A stretch of 64,000 nucleotides of DNA from Pseudomonas sp. RC10 (GTDB lineage: Bacteria > Pseudomonadota > Gammaproteobacteria > Pseudomonadales > Pseudomonadaceae), in the NCBI RefSeq assembly GCF_038397775.1, contig NZ_CP151650.1, positions 2,108,001 through 2,172,000 on the forward strand, given 5' to 3'. Positions within the stretch are counted from its first letter, which is position 1; every line of letters begins with the position of its first letter. The notes beneath the pieces were generated by a model. That model ran no database searches and was not told where the DNA came from. It worked only from the letters and a program-made list of their open reading frames with translations. Below, piece after piece: positions 49,475 to 56,851 of the stretch. The translations under genes and the position numbers were made by a program.

Positions 49475-50740
49475 ATGGGCATGAACCAAACCATCACTGT
49501 GATTCCACCCGGTGTACCGTTGACGGGACATGTCGCGCCCCCCGGCTCCAAGTCGATTACCAACCGTGCGTTGCTGCTGGCGGCCTTGGCCAGGGGCACC
49601 AGCCACCTGCGCGGCGCGCTCAAGAGCGATGACACCCGGCACATGTCCAACGCGTTGCGGCAGATGGGCGTGACCATCGATGAGCCGGACGACACCAGCT
49701 TTGTGGTCACCAGCAGTGGCCGTCTGAACGTTCCTGACGCGGCTCTGTTTCTTGGGAACGCAGGCACCGCCGTGCGTTTCCTGACGGCCGCCGTCGCGAC
49801 GGTCAATGGCGTCGTCACTCTCGACGGCGACCACTACATGCAGAAGCGTCCGATCGGCCCGTTGCTGGAGTCGCTGCGCAAAGGCGGCCTGAGCGCCGAA
49901 AGTGCCACGGGCTGCCCACCGGTCGTGATCCATGGCACCGGCGCGATCAAGGCCACACGCTTCGAAATCGACGGTGGTTTGTCGAGCCAGTACGTGTCGG
50001 CGCTGCTGATGGTCGCGGCGTGCGGTGAGGCCCCTATTGAAGTGGCGCTGACCGGCAAGGAGATCGGTGCTCGTGGCTACATCGATCTGACCCTGGCCTG
50101 CATGCGCGCCTTCGGGGCTGAGGTCGAGGTGGTGGATGAAGCCCTGTGGCGCGTGTCGCCGACCGGCTACACCGCCTGCGATTACCACATTGAGCCTGAC
50201 GCCTCGGCGGCGACTTACCTGTGGGCGGCCGAAGCGCTCACCAGCGGCAAGATCGATCTGGGCGTGGCGGCCGAAGCCTTCACCCAGCCCGACGCGAAGG
50301 CCATGGAAATGATTGCGCAATTCCCGAACATGCAGCCGGTGATCAACGGCTCGCAAATGCAGGACGCGATCCCGACGCTGGCGGTATTGGCGGCGTTCAA
50401 CAATACCCCCGTGCGTTTTGTCGATCTGGCGAATCTTCGGGTCAAGGAATGCGACCGCGTACAGGCGCTGTATGACGGCCTCAACCAGGTGCGTCCGGGG
50501 CTGGCGACGGTCGAAGGTGACGACCTGTTGGTGGCGTCCGATCCGGGTCTCGCGGGTACCAGCAGCACCGCCCTGATCAACACCCACTCCGACCACCGCA
50601 TTGCCATGTGTTTTGCCTTGGCAGGGCTGAAAGTGTCCGGGGTGCGTATCCAGGACCCGGATTGCGTCGCAAAGACGTACCCGGGCTATTGGCGTGCCCT
50701 GGAGTTCTTGGGTGTGCGCATGGAAAACGGCAACGTGTGA
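49475..50740 (+). CDS. aroA: stand-alone EPSP synthase
   Basis: 421 aa. Joins shikimate-3-phosphate and PEP. GSKSITNRALLLAA (PEP/S3P site, about residues 24-37), LGNAGTAVRF (near 92-101), SSQYVSALLM, VKECDRVQAL and HSDHRIAMCFAL. The sequence departs from the E. coli type (VRF instead of MRPL), suggesting a divergent class. Pseudomonas usually has its main EPSP synthase in the hisC/tyrA region, so this is probably an extra copy. Start ATG 49475 follows TTGGAG; the frame also has an ATG at 49421. Confidence 0.9.
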   Translation: MGMNQTITVIPPGVPLTGHVAPPGSKSITNRALLLAALARGTSHLRGALKSDDTRHMSNALRQMGVTIDEPDDTSFVVTSSGRLNVPDAALFLGNAGTAVRFLTAAVATVNGVVTLDGDHYMQKRPIGPLLESLRKGGLSAESATGCPPVVIHGTGAIKATRFEIDGGLSSQYVSALLMVAACGEAPIEVALTGKEIGARGYIDLTLACMRAFGAEVEVVDEALWRVSPTGYTACDYHIEPDASAATYLWAAEALTSGKIDLGVAAEAFTQPDAKAMEMIAQFPNMQPVINGSQMQDAIPTLAVLAAFNNTPVRFVDLANLRVKECDRVQALYDGLNQVRPGLATVEGDDLLVASDPGLAGTSSTALINTHSDHRIAMCFALAGLKVSGVRIQDPDCVAKTYPGYWRALEFLGVRMENGNV

Positions 50741-50999
50741 GCCGACAAGTTGAGGGGGAATGACGACCGTCAGTCGATTCATGCCCCCCGTTCAGCTATT
50801 TCACGGCGGTGCATGCGCTTGCTCACGACTGCCGTGAAACCGCCACTCGGCCCACCTTTCGCGCGATAGCCCGCCGATCAAAGCCTCGATGTATCCATAC
50901 GGTTGCAAACTCTGCGTTGATCCTGCGCGGTGCTTGTTGCAGACTTACCCCGTTTTCTCCGGTCCACTGTTCTGTCGACCTTTTTCCCCGGGATGTTTG

Positions 51000-51845
51000 A
51001 TGTCTAAATTACTGAGCTTTCGTACTGCATGCTGGGCGCTCGCCCTGCTGGCCGCCGCAGGCTGCTCGTCCAAGAAACAGGCCATTTACGAGCACGAAAA
51101 CTTCGATGACGCCGGGACGTTTTCTCGCACTTACCCCGTTTCCGATGCCGCCACCTGCGAGGCGGGCCGTCGCGCCTTGCTGAGCCAGGGGTACATCATC
51201 ACCAGCAGCGATCCGAAGATGATCGCCGGTCACAAGAGTTTTCAGCAGACCGGCGAAACCCACATGGAAATCAGCTTCAACGTGGTCTGTGCCGCTGACG
51301 GTGGCGCCGATGGCAAGGCCACGATGTTCGCCAACGCCTTGCAGGACCGCTATGCGCTGAAGAAGGTTAACAACTCGGCGAGCTTGGGTGTGGGCGTGTT
51401 GGGTTCGGTGTCGATGCCGATTGGCTCGACCGATGATTCGATGGTCAAGGTCGCCAGCGAAACGGTGGCGTCTTCCAAGTTTTATGACCGCTTCTTTGGG
51501 TTGGTGGAAAATTTCCTGCCGCCTGAGGTGAAGAAAGCGGCGCACATCGAAGAAAAGCCCAAGACCGATCTGGGCATGCCAGAGCCCGCACCTGCCAAGG
51601 CGGCTGCGTTGACCGAGCAGAAACCGGCCGAAGCGCCCGCCACTGCCCCGGCTGCCACCCCTGCGCCATTGGCCACGCCAACGACGCGACCGGCAGCCGC
51701 CGCCGAGCAAAGCAGCGAGCCGATGCCTGCGCCTGCCGAGCCTGAGCCGGTGAAGGCTGAAGCCGTTGCGCCAGCAGAGCCAGCCCCGACGCCAGCCGCA
51801 GAAGCCGCGCCGACAACCGCGCCAGAGGCTACGCCAGCGCAGTGA
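51000..51845 (+). CDS. DUF2242-like lipoprotein with Pro/Ala/Glu tail
   Basis: 281 aa. Lipobox AAGC (Cys near residue 23), a globular domain to about residue 180 matching what I recall as DUF2242 (YEHENFDDAGTFSRTYPV start), then a 100-residue low-complexity tail rich in Pro, Ala and Glu. Likely anchored in the outer membrane. Function unknown. A 259-bp gap precedes it, with only the GGGA site before the ATG of note. Confidence 0.75.
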   Translation: MSKLLSFRTACWALALLAAAGCSSKKQAIYEHENFDDAGTFSRTYPVSDAATCEAGRRALLSQGYIITSSDPKMIAGHKSFQQTGETHMEISFNVVCAADGGADGKATMFANALQDRYALKKVNNSASLGVGVLGSVSMPIGSTDDSMVKVASETVASSKFYDRFFGLVENFLPPEVKKAAHIEEKPKTDLGMPEPAPAKAAALTEQKPAEAPATAPAATPAPLATPTTRPAAAAEQSSEPMPAPAEPEPVKAEAVAPAEPAPTPAAEAAPTTAPEATPAQ

Positions 51846-51918
51846 GTGCCTGAGGCGGCCACCCCTCTGGTTCTGCCGAAGGCGGTTTCGTGCTTGGCAT
51901 CAGTCCGCTTCTGCCGAA

Positions 51919-52071
51919 GGCGTAGGAGCAAGCTTGCTCGCGATCGGCTGCGTAGCAGTCGTAAACCTGACGACGCGGTATGCCTGACACAACCGAGGTG
52001 TCCGGTTTTACTGCCGCTTCGCGACAGATCGCAGGCAAGGTGGAGCGCCACCCCGGCACTCCTACGCCCTT
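51919..52071. repeat. degenerate REP-like segment
   Basis: CGTAGGAGCAAGCTTGCTCGCGATC on the left and GGCACTCCTACGCCCTTCGG on the right resemble decayed, distant REP halves; TTCTGCCGAAGG also repeats at 51872-51919. Occupies the gap between the convergent lipoprotein and ilvA genes. Confidence 0.5.
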
Positions 52072-52114
52072 CGGGCAGAATCAAGAGCGTGCGCCCTCAC
52101 CGCGACCAACGATG

Positions 52115-53668
52115 TCAGCCGAGAAACAACCTATACGCCGGATTATTCGTCTCATCCCAATACGGATACCCAATCTCCGCCAGCGCCTTCGGCACCAGGT
52201 GCCTTTCATCCTCCGGCACCACCAGTCCCGCCACGACCCGACCATCCGCAGCCCCATGATTACGGTAGTGAAACATCGAGATATTCCACTTCCCGCCCAG
52301 CTTATTCAGAAAATTGAACAACGCTCCCGGCCGCTCCGGAAACTCGAAGCGGAACACCACTTCGTCACTGACCCGCTCCGAATGCCCGCCCACCATGTGC
52401 CGCAAATGCAGCTTGGCGAGTTCGTTGTCGGTCAGGTCCAGCACCGGGAAGCCTTGCTCGGTGAGGCTCGCGATCAGCGCCTTGCGCGGGTCGTTCTCGG
52501 GGTGGGTCTGCACGCCGACGAAGATGTGCGCCTCGCGGTCGGTGTGGTAGCGGTAGTTGAATTCGGTGATCTGGCGCTTGCCCACGGCTTCGCAGAACGC
52601 CTTGAAACTGCCGGGCTGTTCGGGAATGGTCACGGCAATGATCGCTTCGCGGCCTTCGCCCAATTCAGCGCGCTCGGCAACGTGCCGCAGGCGGTCGAAG
52701 TTGACGTTTGCGCCGGACTCGATGGCGACAAACGTCTGGCCTTTGACCTCGTACTGCTCGACGTATTTCTTGATCCCCGCTGCACCTAAAGCGCCCGCAG
52801 GCTCGGTGATCGAGCGAGTGTCGTCGTAGATGTCCTTGATCGCCGCGCAGATTTCGTCGGTGCTGACGGTGATGACTTCGTCGACGTAATCCTTGCAGAT
52901 GTCGAACGTGTGCTGGCCGATCTGCGCCACAGCCACGCCGTCCGCAAACAGCCCGACCTGCTGCAACACCACGCGCTCGCCGTAGGCCATGGCCTGTTGC
53001 AGGCAGTTGGAGTCGTCCGGCTCGACACCGATCACCTTGATCTCAGGCCGCAGGTATTTCACATAGGCCGCGATGCCCGCGATCAGCCCGCCACCGCCCA
53101 CCGGGACGAAGATCGCGTCCAGTCGGCCGGGGTGCTGACGGAGGATTTCCATGGCCACCGTGCCTTGCCCGGCGATGGTGTCAGGGTCGTCGTAGGGGTG
53201 AATGTAGACGTAGCCTTTTTCCTCAACCAGCTTCAGGGAATACGCCAGCGCCTCGGGAAACGAGTCACCGTGCAGTACGACTTTTCCGCCGCGCGAACGC
53301 ACGCCCTCGACTTTGATCTCCGGCGTGGTCTTGGGCATCACGATAGTGGCCGACACGCCCAGGGTTTTCGCCGCCAACGCCAGGCCTTGTGCATGGTTGC
53401 CCGCCGATGCCGTGACCACGCCCCGCGCCAGTTCTTCCGCGCTCAACTGCGCCAGCTTGTTGTAAGCGCCGCGAATCTTGAAGGAGAACACCGGCTGCAA
53501 GTCTTCGCGCTTGAGCAGAACCGTGTTGCCGAGCCGCTCGGACAGCTGGCGAGCGCCGTGCAGCGGGGTTTCGATGGCGACATCGTAGACGCGGGAGGTG
53601 AGGATTTTGCGGGCGTAGTGGTTCAGCAGGTCGCCGCTGACTGAGCTGTGGGCAAGCGTCGAGGTCAT
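52115..53668 (-). CDS. ilvA: threonine dehydratase, biosynthetic
   Basis: 517 aa. Deaminates threonine to 2-oxobutanoate, entry to isoleucine synthesis. PLP Lys in SFKIRGAYNK (near residues 58-67), SAGNHAQGLA, GGGGLIAG phosphate cup, and two C-terminal ACT-like domains (about 335-510) for isoleucine/valine feedback. Start ATG 53668 overlaps the stop of the second leader ORF. Upstream lies a leader peptide and attenuator, so transcription is predicted to answer to charged tRNA-Ile/Thr. Pseudomonas ilvA is often beside rpiA; it is not here, so this may be a second isozyme. Confidence 0.95.
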   Translation of the reverse strand: MTSTLAHSSVSGDLLNHYARKILTSRVYDVAIETPLHGARQLSERLGNTVLLKREDLQPVFSFKIRGAYNKLAQLSAEELARGVVTASAGNHAQGLALAAKTLGVSATIVMPKTTPEIKVEGVRSRGGKVVLHGDSFPEALAYSLKLVEEKGYVYIHPYDDPDTIAGQGTVAMEILRQHPGRLDAIFVPVGGGGLIAGIAAYVKYLRPEIKVIGVEPDDSNCLQQAMAYGERVVLQQVGLFADGVAVAQIGQHTFDICKDYVDEVITVSTDEICAAIKDIYDDTRSITEPAGALGAAGIKKYVEQYEVKGQTFVAIESGANVNFDRLRHVAERAELGEGREAIIAVTIPEQPGSFKAFCEAVGKRQITEFNYRYHTDREAHIFVGVQTHPENDPRKALIASLTEQGFPVLDLTDNELAKLHLRHMVGGHSERVSDEVVFRFEFPERPGALFNFLNKLGGKWNISMFHYRNHGAADGRVVAGLVVPEDERHLVPKALAEIGYPYWDETNNPAYRLFLG

Positions 53669-53745
53669 CGTGTCGTCCTCGTCGTGGGAACGGCGATGAT
53701 CAGGCGTGCGGAATGAGCAGCGAGGGAAGGGCGGATGATGAGCAT
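53665..53745 (-). CDS. 26-aa leader ORF coupled to ilvA
   Basis: ATG at 53745 with AGGAG at normal distance; peptide MLIIRPSLAAHSARLIIAVP then TTRTTR. Rich in Leu-Ile-Ile and Thr, recalling ilvL-type leaders. The stop TGA overlaps the ilvA ATG (ATGA), implying coupling of ilvA translation to this ORF. It lies downstream of the attenuator, so it acts only on read-through RNA. Coding status is inferred from the binding site and composition. Confidence 0.6.
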   Translation of the reverse strand: MLIIRPSLAAHSARLIIAVPTTRTTR

Positions 53746-53786
53746 GTCTGACTCCTGGTTCGAGGTTCGGGGCCCAGGGAGACAGA

Positions 53787-53857
53787 AAGAAAAAACCCGC
53801 CTCCAAGGGCGGGTTCGGTGCAAACGTCGGCTAACCCGCCATGACTGTAATGGCGGT
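53787..53857 (-). promoter_or_regulatory. ilvA transcription attenuator
   Basis: Minus-strand segments: 1 = ACCGCCAT (53857-53850); 2 = GGCGGGTT (53840-53833); 3 = AACCCGCC (53815-53808); 4 = GGCGGGTT (53801-53794) followed by T4 CTTTCT. 1:2 forms CCGCCAT/ATGGCGG; 2:3 is a perfect 8-bp antiterminator; 3:4 is a perfect 8-bp terminator. Segment 1 and 2 lie within the leader peptide's last codons. Confidence 0.85.
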
Positions 53858-53896
53858 AATAATTCGTTGGCCGAGGCGTTGCTGAGTGAGGTTCAT
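53831..53896 (-). CDS. 21-aa attenuator leader peptide
   Basis: MNLTQQRLGQRIITAITVMAG. Codons 12-18 read Ile-Ile-Thr-Ala-Ile-Thr-Val, the control region; codons 12-13 (ATT ATT) lie just before segment 1, where a stalled ribosome would free segment 2. Expected to sense isoleucine and threonine supply for ilvA. The predicted promoter leaves only 3-4 nt of 5' UTR. Confidence 0.78.
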   Translation of the reverse strand: MNLTQQRLGQRIITAITVMAG

Positions 53897-53905
53897 GGCC
53901 CGAAG

Positions 53906-53933
53906 ACTATGGCGAGCCGGTTCTCGTCGTCAA
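53906..53933 (-). promoter_or_regulatory. ilvA leader promoter
   Basis: On the minus strand TTGACG (53933-53928), 16-bp spacer, CATAGT (53911-53906); start near 53899-53900. Confidence 0.6.
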
Positions 53934-53996
53934 GCGCAATCTGGCGCTCTGTAGCCGCAGGGTTGATTAGCCAACAGCGGCAGAGAATTTTTCCTG

Positions 53997-54016
53997 ACCG
54001 CTTGCGCGGTTTTTTC
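53997..54016 (+). terminator. orphan terminator-like hairpin
   Basis: ACCGC-TTGC-GCGGT followed by seven T on the plus strand. Short 5-bp stem. No plus-strand gene precedes it; the 53897-54237 gap otherwise holds only the ilvA leader promoter and the binding site of the small acidic ORF. Confidence 0.4.
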
Positions 54017-54237
54017 CGCTGAGCTACAAATTCCGTTGGCTGGCTACGGACCCCGCTCCAGAGCGCTGACAAGGATGCGTCGGTCAATTGCACTGCATCC
54101 CCTTCGTCGATTGTTCAAAAAGCCTTCATGGTTCGTTCATGAGGGCACTTTAGGGTGAAGGACGTGGTCAGTGGAATCAGTCGCTGAAACGACGACAAAA
54201 CGCCGAAACGCAAAGACCAGCCATGAGGGCATGAGTG

Positions 54238-54324
54238 ATGGACGATTATCAGGAAGAGTTGTTGGAATATCAGGCTTACGAGCTTGACCCGCTGGAACCC
54301 GCAGACGACGCGACTGAGCTGTAA
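54238..54324 (+). CDS. 28-aa acidic micropeptide
   Basis: ATG at 54238 with GAGGG eight bases upstream, 28 codons to TAA: begins MDDYQEELLEYQAYELDPLE and ends DDATEL. Very acidic (10 Asp/Glu of 28), no hydrophobic helix. The plus-strand frame ends 9 bp before the convergent AraC gene's stop. Good binding site and protein-like composition argue for translation; function not known. Confidence 0.55.
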   Translation: MDDYQEELLEYQAYELDPLEPADDATEL

Positions 54325-54333
54325 GCGAGTCTG

Positions 54334-55374
54334 TCAGGCCGAATGACGTTGGCTACGGCGGAACTCCCCAGGAGTCTGTCCGTTCCACCGTTTGAAGGCG
54401 CGTTGAAAGGCTTCGGCCGATGCAAACCCCAATAAATAGGCGATTTCACCAAAGGCCAGCTCCGTGTCGCGGATGTAGGTCATCGCCAGATCCCGACGTG
54501 TGTCATTGAGCACGGCGCGAAAGCGCGTCCCTTCGTCCGCCAGCCGGCGACGCAGGGTCCAGGTCGGCAGCTTCAACCGGGCGGCTACTTCCTCCAGGTC
54601 CGGCTCCCTCCCACCATTGAGCAAAGGTCCCAGCAACTGAGTGATTCGTTCACGCAGGGTGCGGGTGCGCGTGCGTTGTTCCAGCTCGCGTTCACACAAT
54701 TGCAGCAGGTGCCGCCAGGTGCTCGGCACATGGTCTGGATTGCGCAGCCCCAAGGTCCGCTGGCTCAGGCGCAGCTGATTGAGGCCTGCGCCAAACGCCA
54801 TGGGTTGCTCGCTCAACACGGCATAGTCCGAGGCATAGCTTGGCGCATCGAATTCGATCTCGGCGCGCTCGGCGAGTATCGGCGTACCGGCCAGCGTGGA
54901 CAGTTGATGCAGCCACCCGCTGAGGATCGAATCGACCACGAAGCGGTTGTAATCGTTGTACGGGCTGATGGAGTAAAACCGCAGCCACGCGCCTTCGCTG
55001 TCTTCGTGGAAACTCGACTGCCCCCGGTAATTGGAGGCGTACAGCGCTTCGAAACGAATGAGCGTGCGCGCCGCTTCTCGCACCGTTGGCGCCTGAGCGG
55101 CCGTGATCCCGGCCAGTCCCGCCAGACTCAAACGGCTCAACTGCCCCATCCTCAGGCCCAGCCCCGGCATCCCGCTCAATTGAATGGCCGCGTGACCCAG
55201 ACGCATGTAGCGCGGAATCGACAGACGAGCGTCAGCCTCGCCCAGCCGCGCAGCGTCCAGGCCGTATTGGTCCAGCAAGGGTTGCGGGTCGTGACCGGTG
55301 CTGCGCACGGCGTCCGCCAGGCTATGGACGAAGCCGACCGACAGATCCCCCAGACGTACCCGCGGCGCGTTCAT
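54334..55374 (-). CDS. AraC family regulator with N-terminal sensor domain
   Basis: 346 aa. N-terminal ligand/dimer domain of the arabinose-binding-like type (about residues 15-195), C-terminal AraC HTH with LAFGEIAYLLGFASAEAFQRAFKRW near 305-330 and TPGEFRR. Starts at ATG 55374, immediately after the nitrilase-like gene's stop (55378), so the two form one operon and the regulator may control it. Confidence 0.9.
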   Translation of the reverse strand: MNAPRVRLGDLSVGFVHSLADAVRSTGHDPQPLLDQYGLDAARLGEADARLSIPRYMRLGHAAIQLSGMPGLGLRMGQLSRLSLAGLAGITAAQAPTVREAARTLIRFEALYASNYRGQSSFHEDSEGAWLRFYSISPYNDYNRFVVDSILSGWLHQLSTLAGTPILAERAEIEFDAPSYASDYAVLSEQPMAFGAGLNQLRLSQRTLGLRNPDHVPSTWRHLLQLCERELEQRTRTRTLRERITQLLGPLLNGGREPDLEEVAARLKLPTWTLRRRLADEGTRFRAVLNDTRRDLAMTYIRDTELAFGEIAYLLGFASAEAFQRAFKRWNGQTPGEFRRSQRHSA

Positions 55375-55377
55375 CAA

Positions 55378-56529
55378 TTACAACCAGAGGTTGATCAGGC
55401 GCGCCCCGTGGCCGGGTTTGGCCCCCTTGGGCGCGGCGCTGATGGAGCGTTCGGCGACGCTTTGTCCGCCGCGTGTCGCGAAGCTGTGACCGGCGCTGCC
55501 CTGATCCCAGAACTGCCCGCGCATGAACACGCTGATGCCCGCTTTGGCTGTGCTGATCGGCGTCAGGGACAAGCGTTGCCAGGCCTCGCCTTCGGTCAAC
55601 GGCTTGGGGCCGAGGTCCAGGCGGCTCATGAGCGTGGGGTGTTTGTCGCTGCGCCACGGCTGGGACCAACTGCCATTGCCCGCCACGAACGCAGGCACGG
55701 CGATCAGTTCGGCCCCGCTTGCGTTCAATCGTGCATAGTTGTCCGGGTACCAACTGTCGCTGCCGATCAGCGTGGCGAGCCGACCCGCCGGGGTGTCGAT
55801 GATGTGCAGCGGCGCGTCCTTGCCCGAGCGGATGTAGCCGCGCTGATACCAGGACGGGAACAGTTGGCGCTGGGGCTGGCCGATGGGCAACCCGTCGCGG
55901 CCAAACACCACGCTGCTGTTGTAGAGCGCGCCTTTGCCCGCCCGCAATTGACCGTCGCGCACTTCTGGCCCCGGCAGCACGATAGAACCCGCCACCAGCG
56001 TCACCCCGAACTCTTTGGCCAGCCCGCCGAACACCGTCTGGTAATCCTGCGCCATGCTGCGCGCCTTCATCCGCAGGTGCGCGTCGTCCACCCGGTTTTC
56101 CCCACGGGCCTGCAACAGCGCGTCGAGGAACAGCAGCGGGTTGCTGAACGCCAGCCAGTTCATGGCTTCTTCGATGGTCATGGCCTGGTAGAACTGCGAT
56201 TTCTCATCGACTGCAAACAGCCACGTGCCGATGTGCTCCGGCAGGACAACGATTGTCTTGTCGTTGATCAGACCGTGGTCCCGCGCCTGTTGCAGGTACG
56301 CCGCCAGCTTGCGATGCAGTCGCTTGACGCTGGAATAGTCCGAAGGAAACAGCTCGGGTTGAATGCCCAGCAAATTGCCGCGATCTCCGGGCTCACCATC
56401 GTTGATCACCAGTTGAATGCGCAAATCGGTGAGGTAATGGCCGACATGGCGCTTATGTGTCCACAGGCCATAGCTGGTGAGAAGAATCGCCAGCACGATG
56501 GCGGCGAGGGTGCCAAGAACTTTGCGCAT
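55378..56529 (-). CDS. membrane-anchored nitrilase-fold protein, catalytic triad degraded
   Basis: 383 aa. N-terminal transmembrane segment (about residues 5-20), then a carbon-nitrogen hydrolase fold. The Glu of the Glu-Lys-Cys triad is kept (LPEH, Glu98). The Lys site reads QRQLF (Gln220) and the Cys site reads LIGSDSWYP (Gly256), so amidase or nitrilase chemistry is not expected. The reading frame is intact, which argues for a retained non-catalytic role. ATG 56529 chosen; a TTG ten codons earlier is in frame; neither has a clear binding site. Confidence 0.75.
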   Translation of the reverse strand: MRKVLGTLAAIVLAILLTSYGLWTHKRHVGHYLTDLRIQLVINDGEPGDRGNLLGIQPELFPSDYSSVKRLHRKLAAYLQQARDHGLINDKTIVVLPEHIGTWLFAVDEKSQFYQAMTIEEAMNWLAFSNPLLFLDALLQARGENRVDDAHLRMKARSMAQDYQTVFGGLAKEFGVTLVAGSIVLPGPEVRDGQLRAGKGALYNSSVVFGRDGLPIGQPQRQLFPSWYQRGYIRSGKDAPLHIIDTPAGRLATLIGSDSWYPDNYARLNASGAELIAVPAFVAGNGSWSQPWRSDKHPTLMSRLDLGPKPLTEGEAWQRLSLTPISTAKAGISVFMRGQFWDQGSAGHSFATRGGQSVAERSISAAPKGAKPGHGARLINLWL

Positions 56530-56851
56530 GGAGGGAAACGTGAGGGCCTCAGGAAGCAATTGCCGTGTGGGTGAATGGCCTCAAGGCTACGGGAAAACGG
56601 CGTCTGACCGAAGCGATTTAAGTGCGAGAGCGTCTTTTTCGTGAAGCCCTTCGCCGATGCAGCGCGTAGCGATACTGCCGCAAACCTGCCTCAAAACACG
56701 TTGTCCTGAGGGCTAAAACGGGGGATGCAGAAAAACGGCGTGGTCAGCGGGATAACGCAGTAACACTGCGTCGGCGTGAAGGGTTTTGACGTTTTTGCGT
56801 CAGTTGGCGGCCCTAAGCTTTCGCACACAGACACAACGTTAGACGACTGCC
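56530..56851. promoter_or_regulatory. divergent region with palindromes before doeC
   Basis: 322 bp between the nitrilase-like gene and doeC. Contains ACGCAGT-AAC-ACTGCGT, a perfect 17-bp palindrome (56755-56771), and TGACG-N6-CGTCA (56787-56802), both 50-100 bp before the doeC ATG: likely operators, possibly for the Lrp-type DoeX. Confidence 0.55.
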
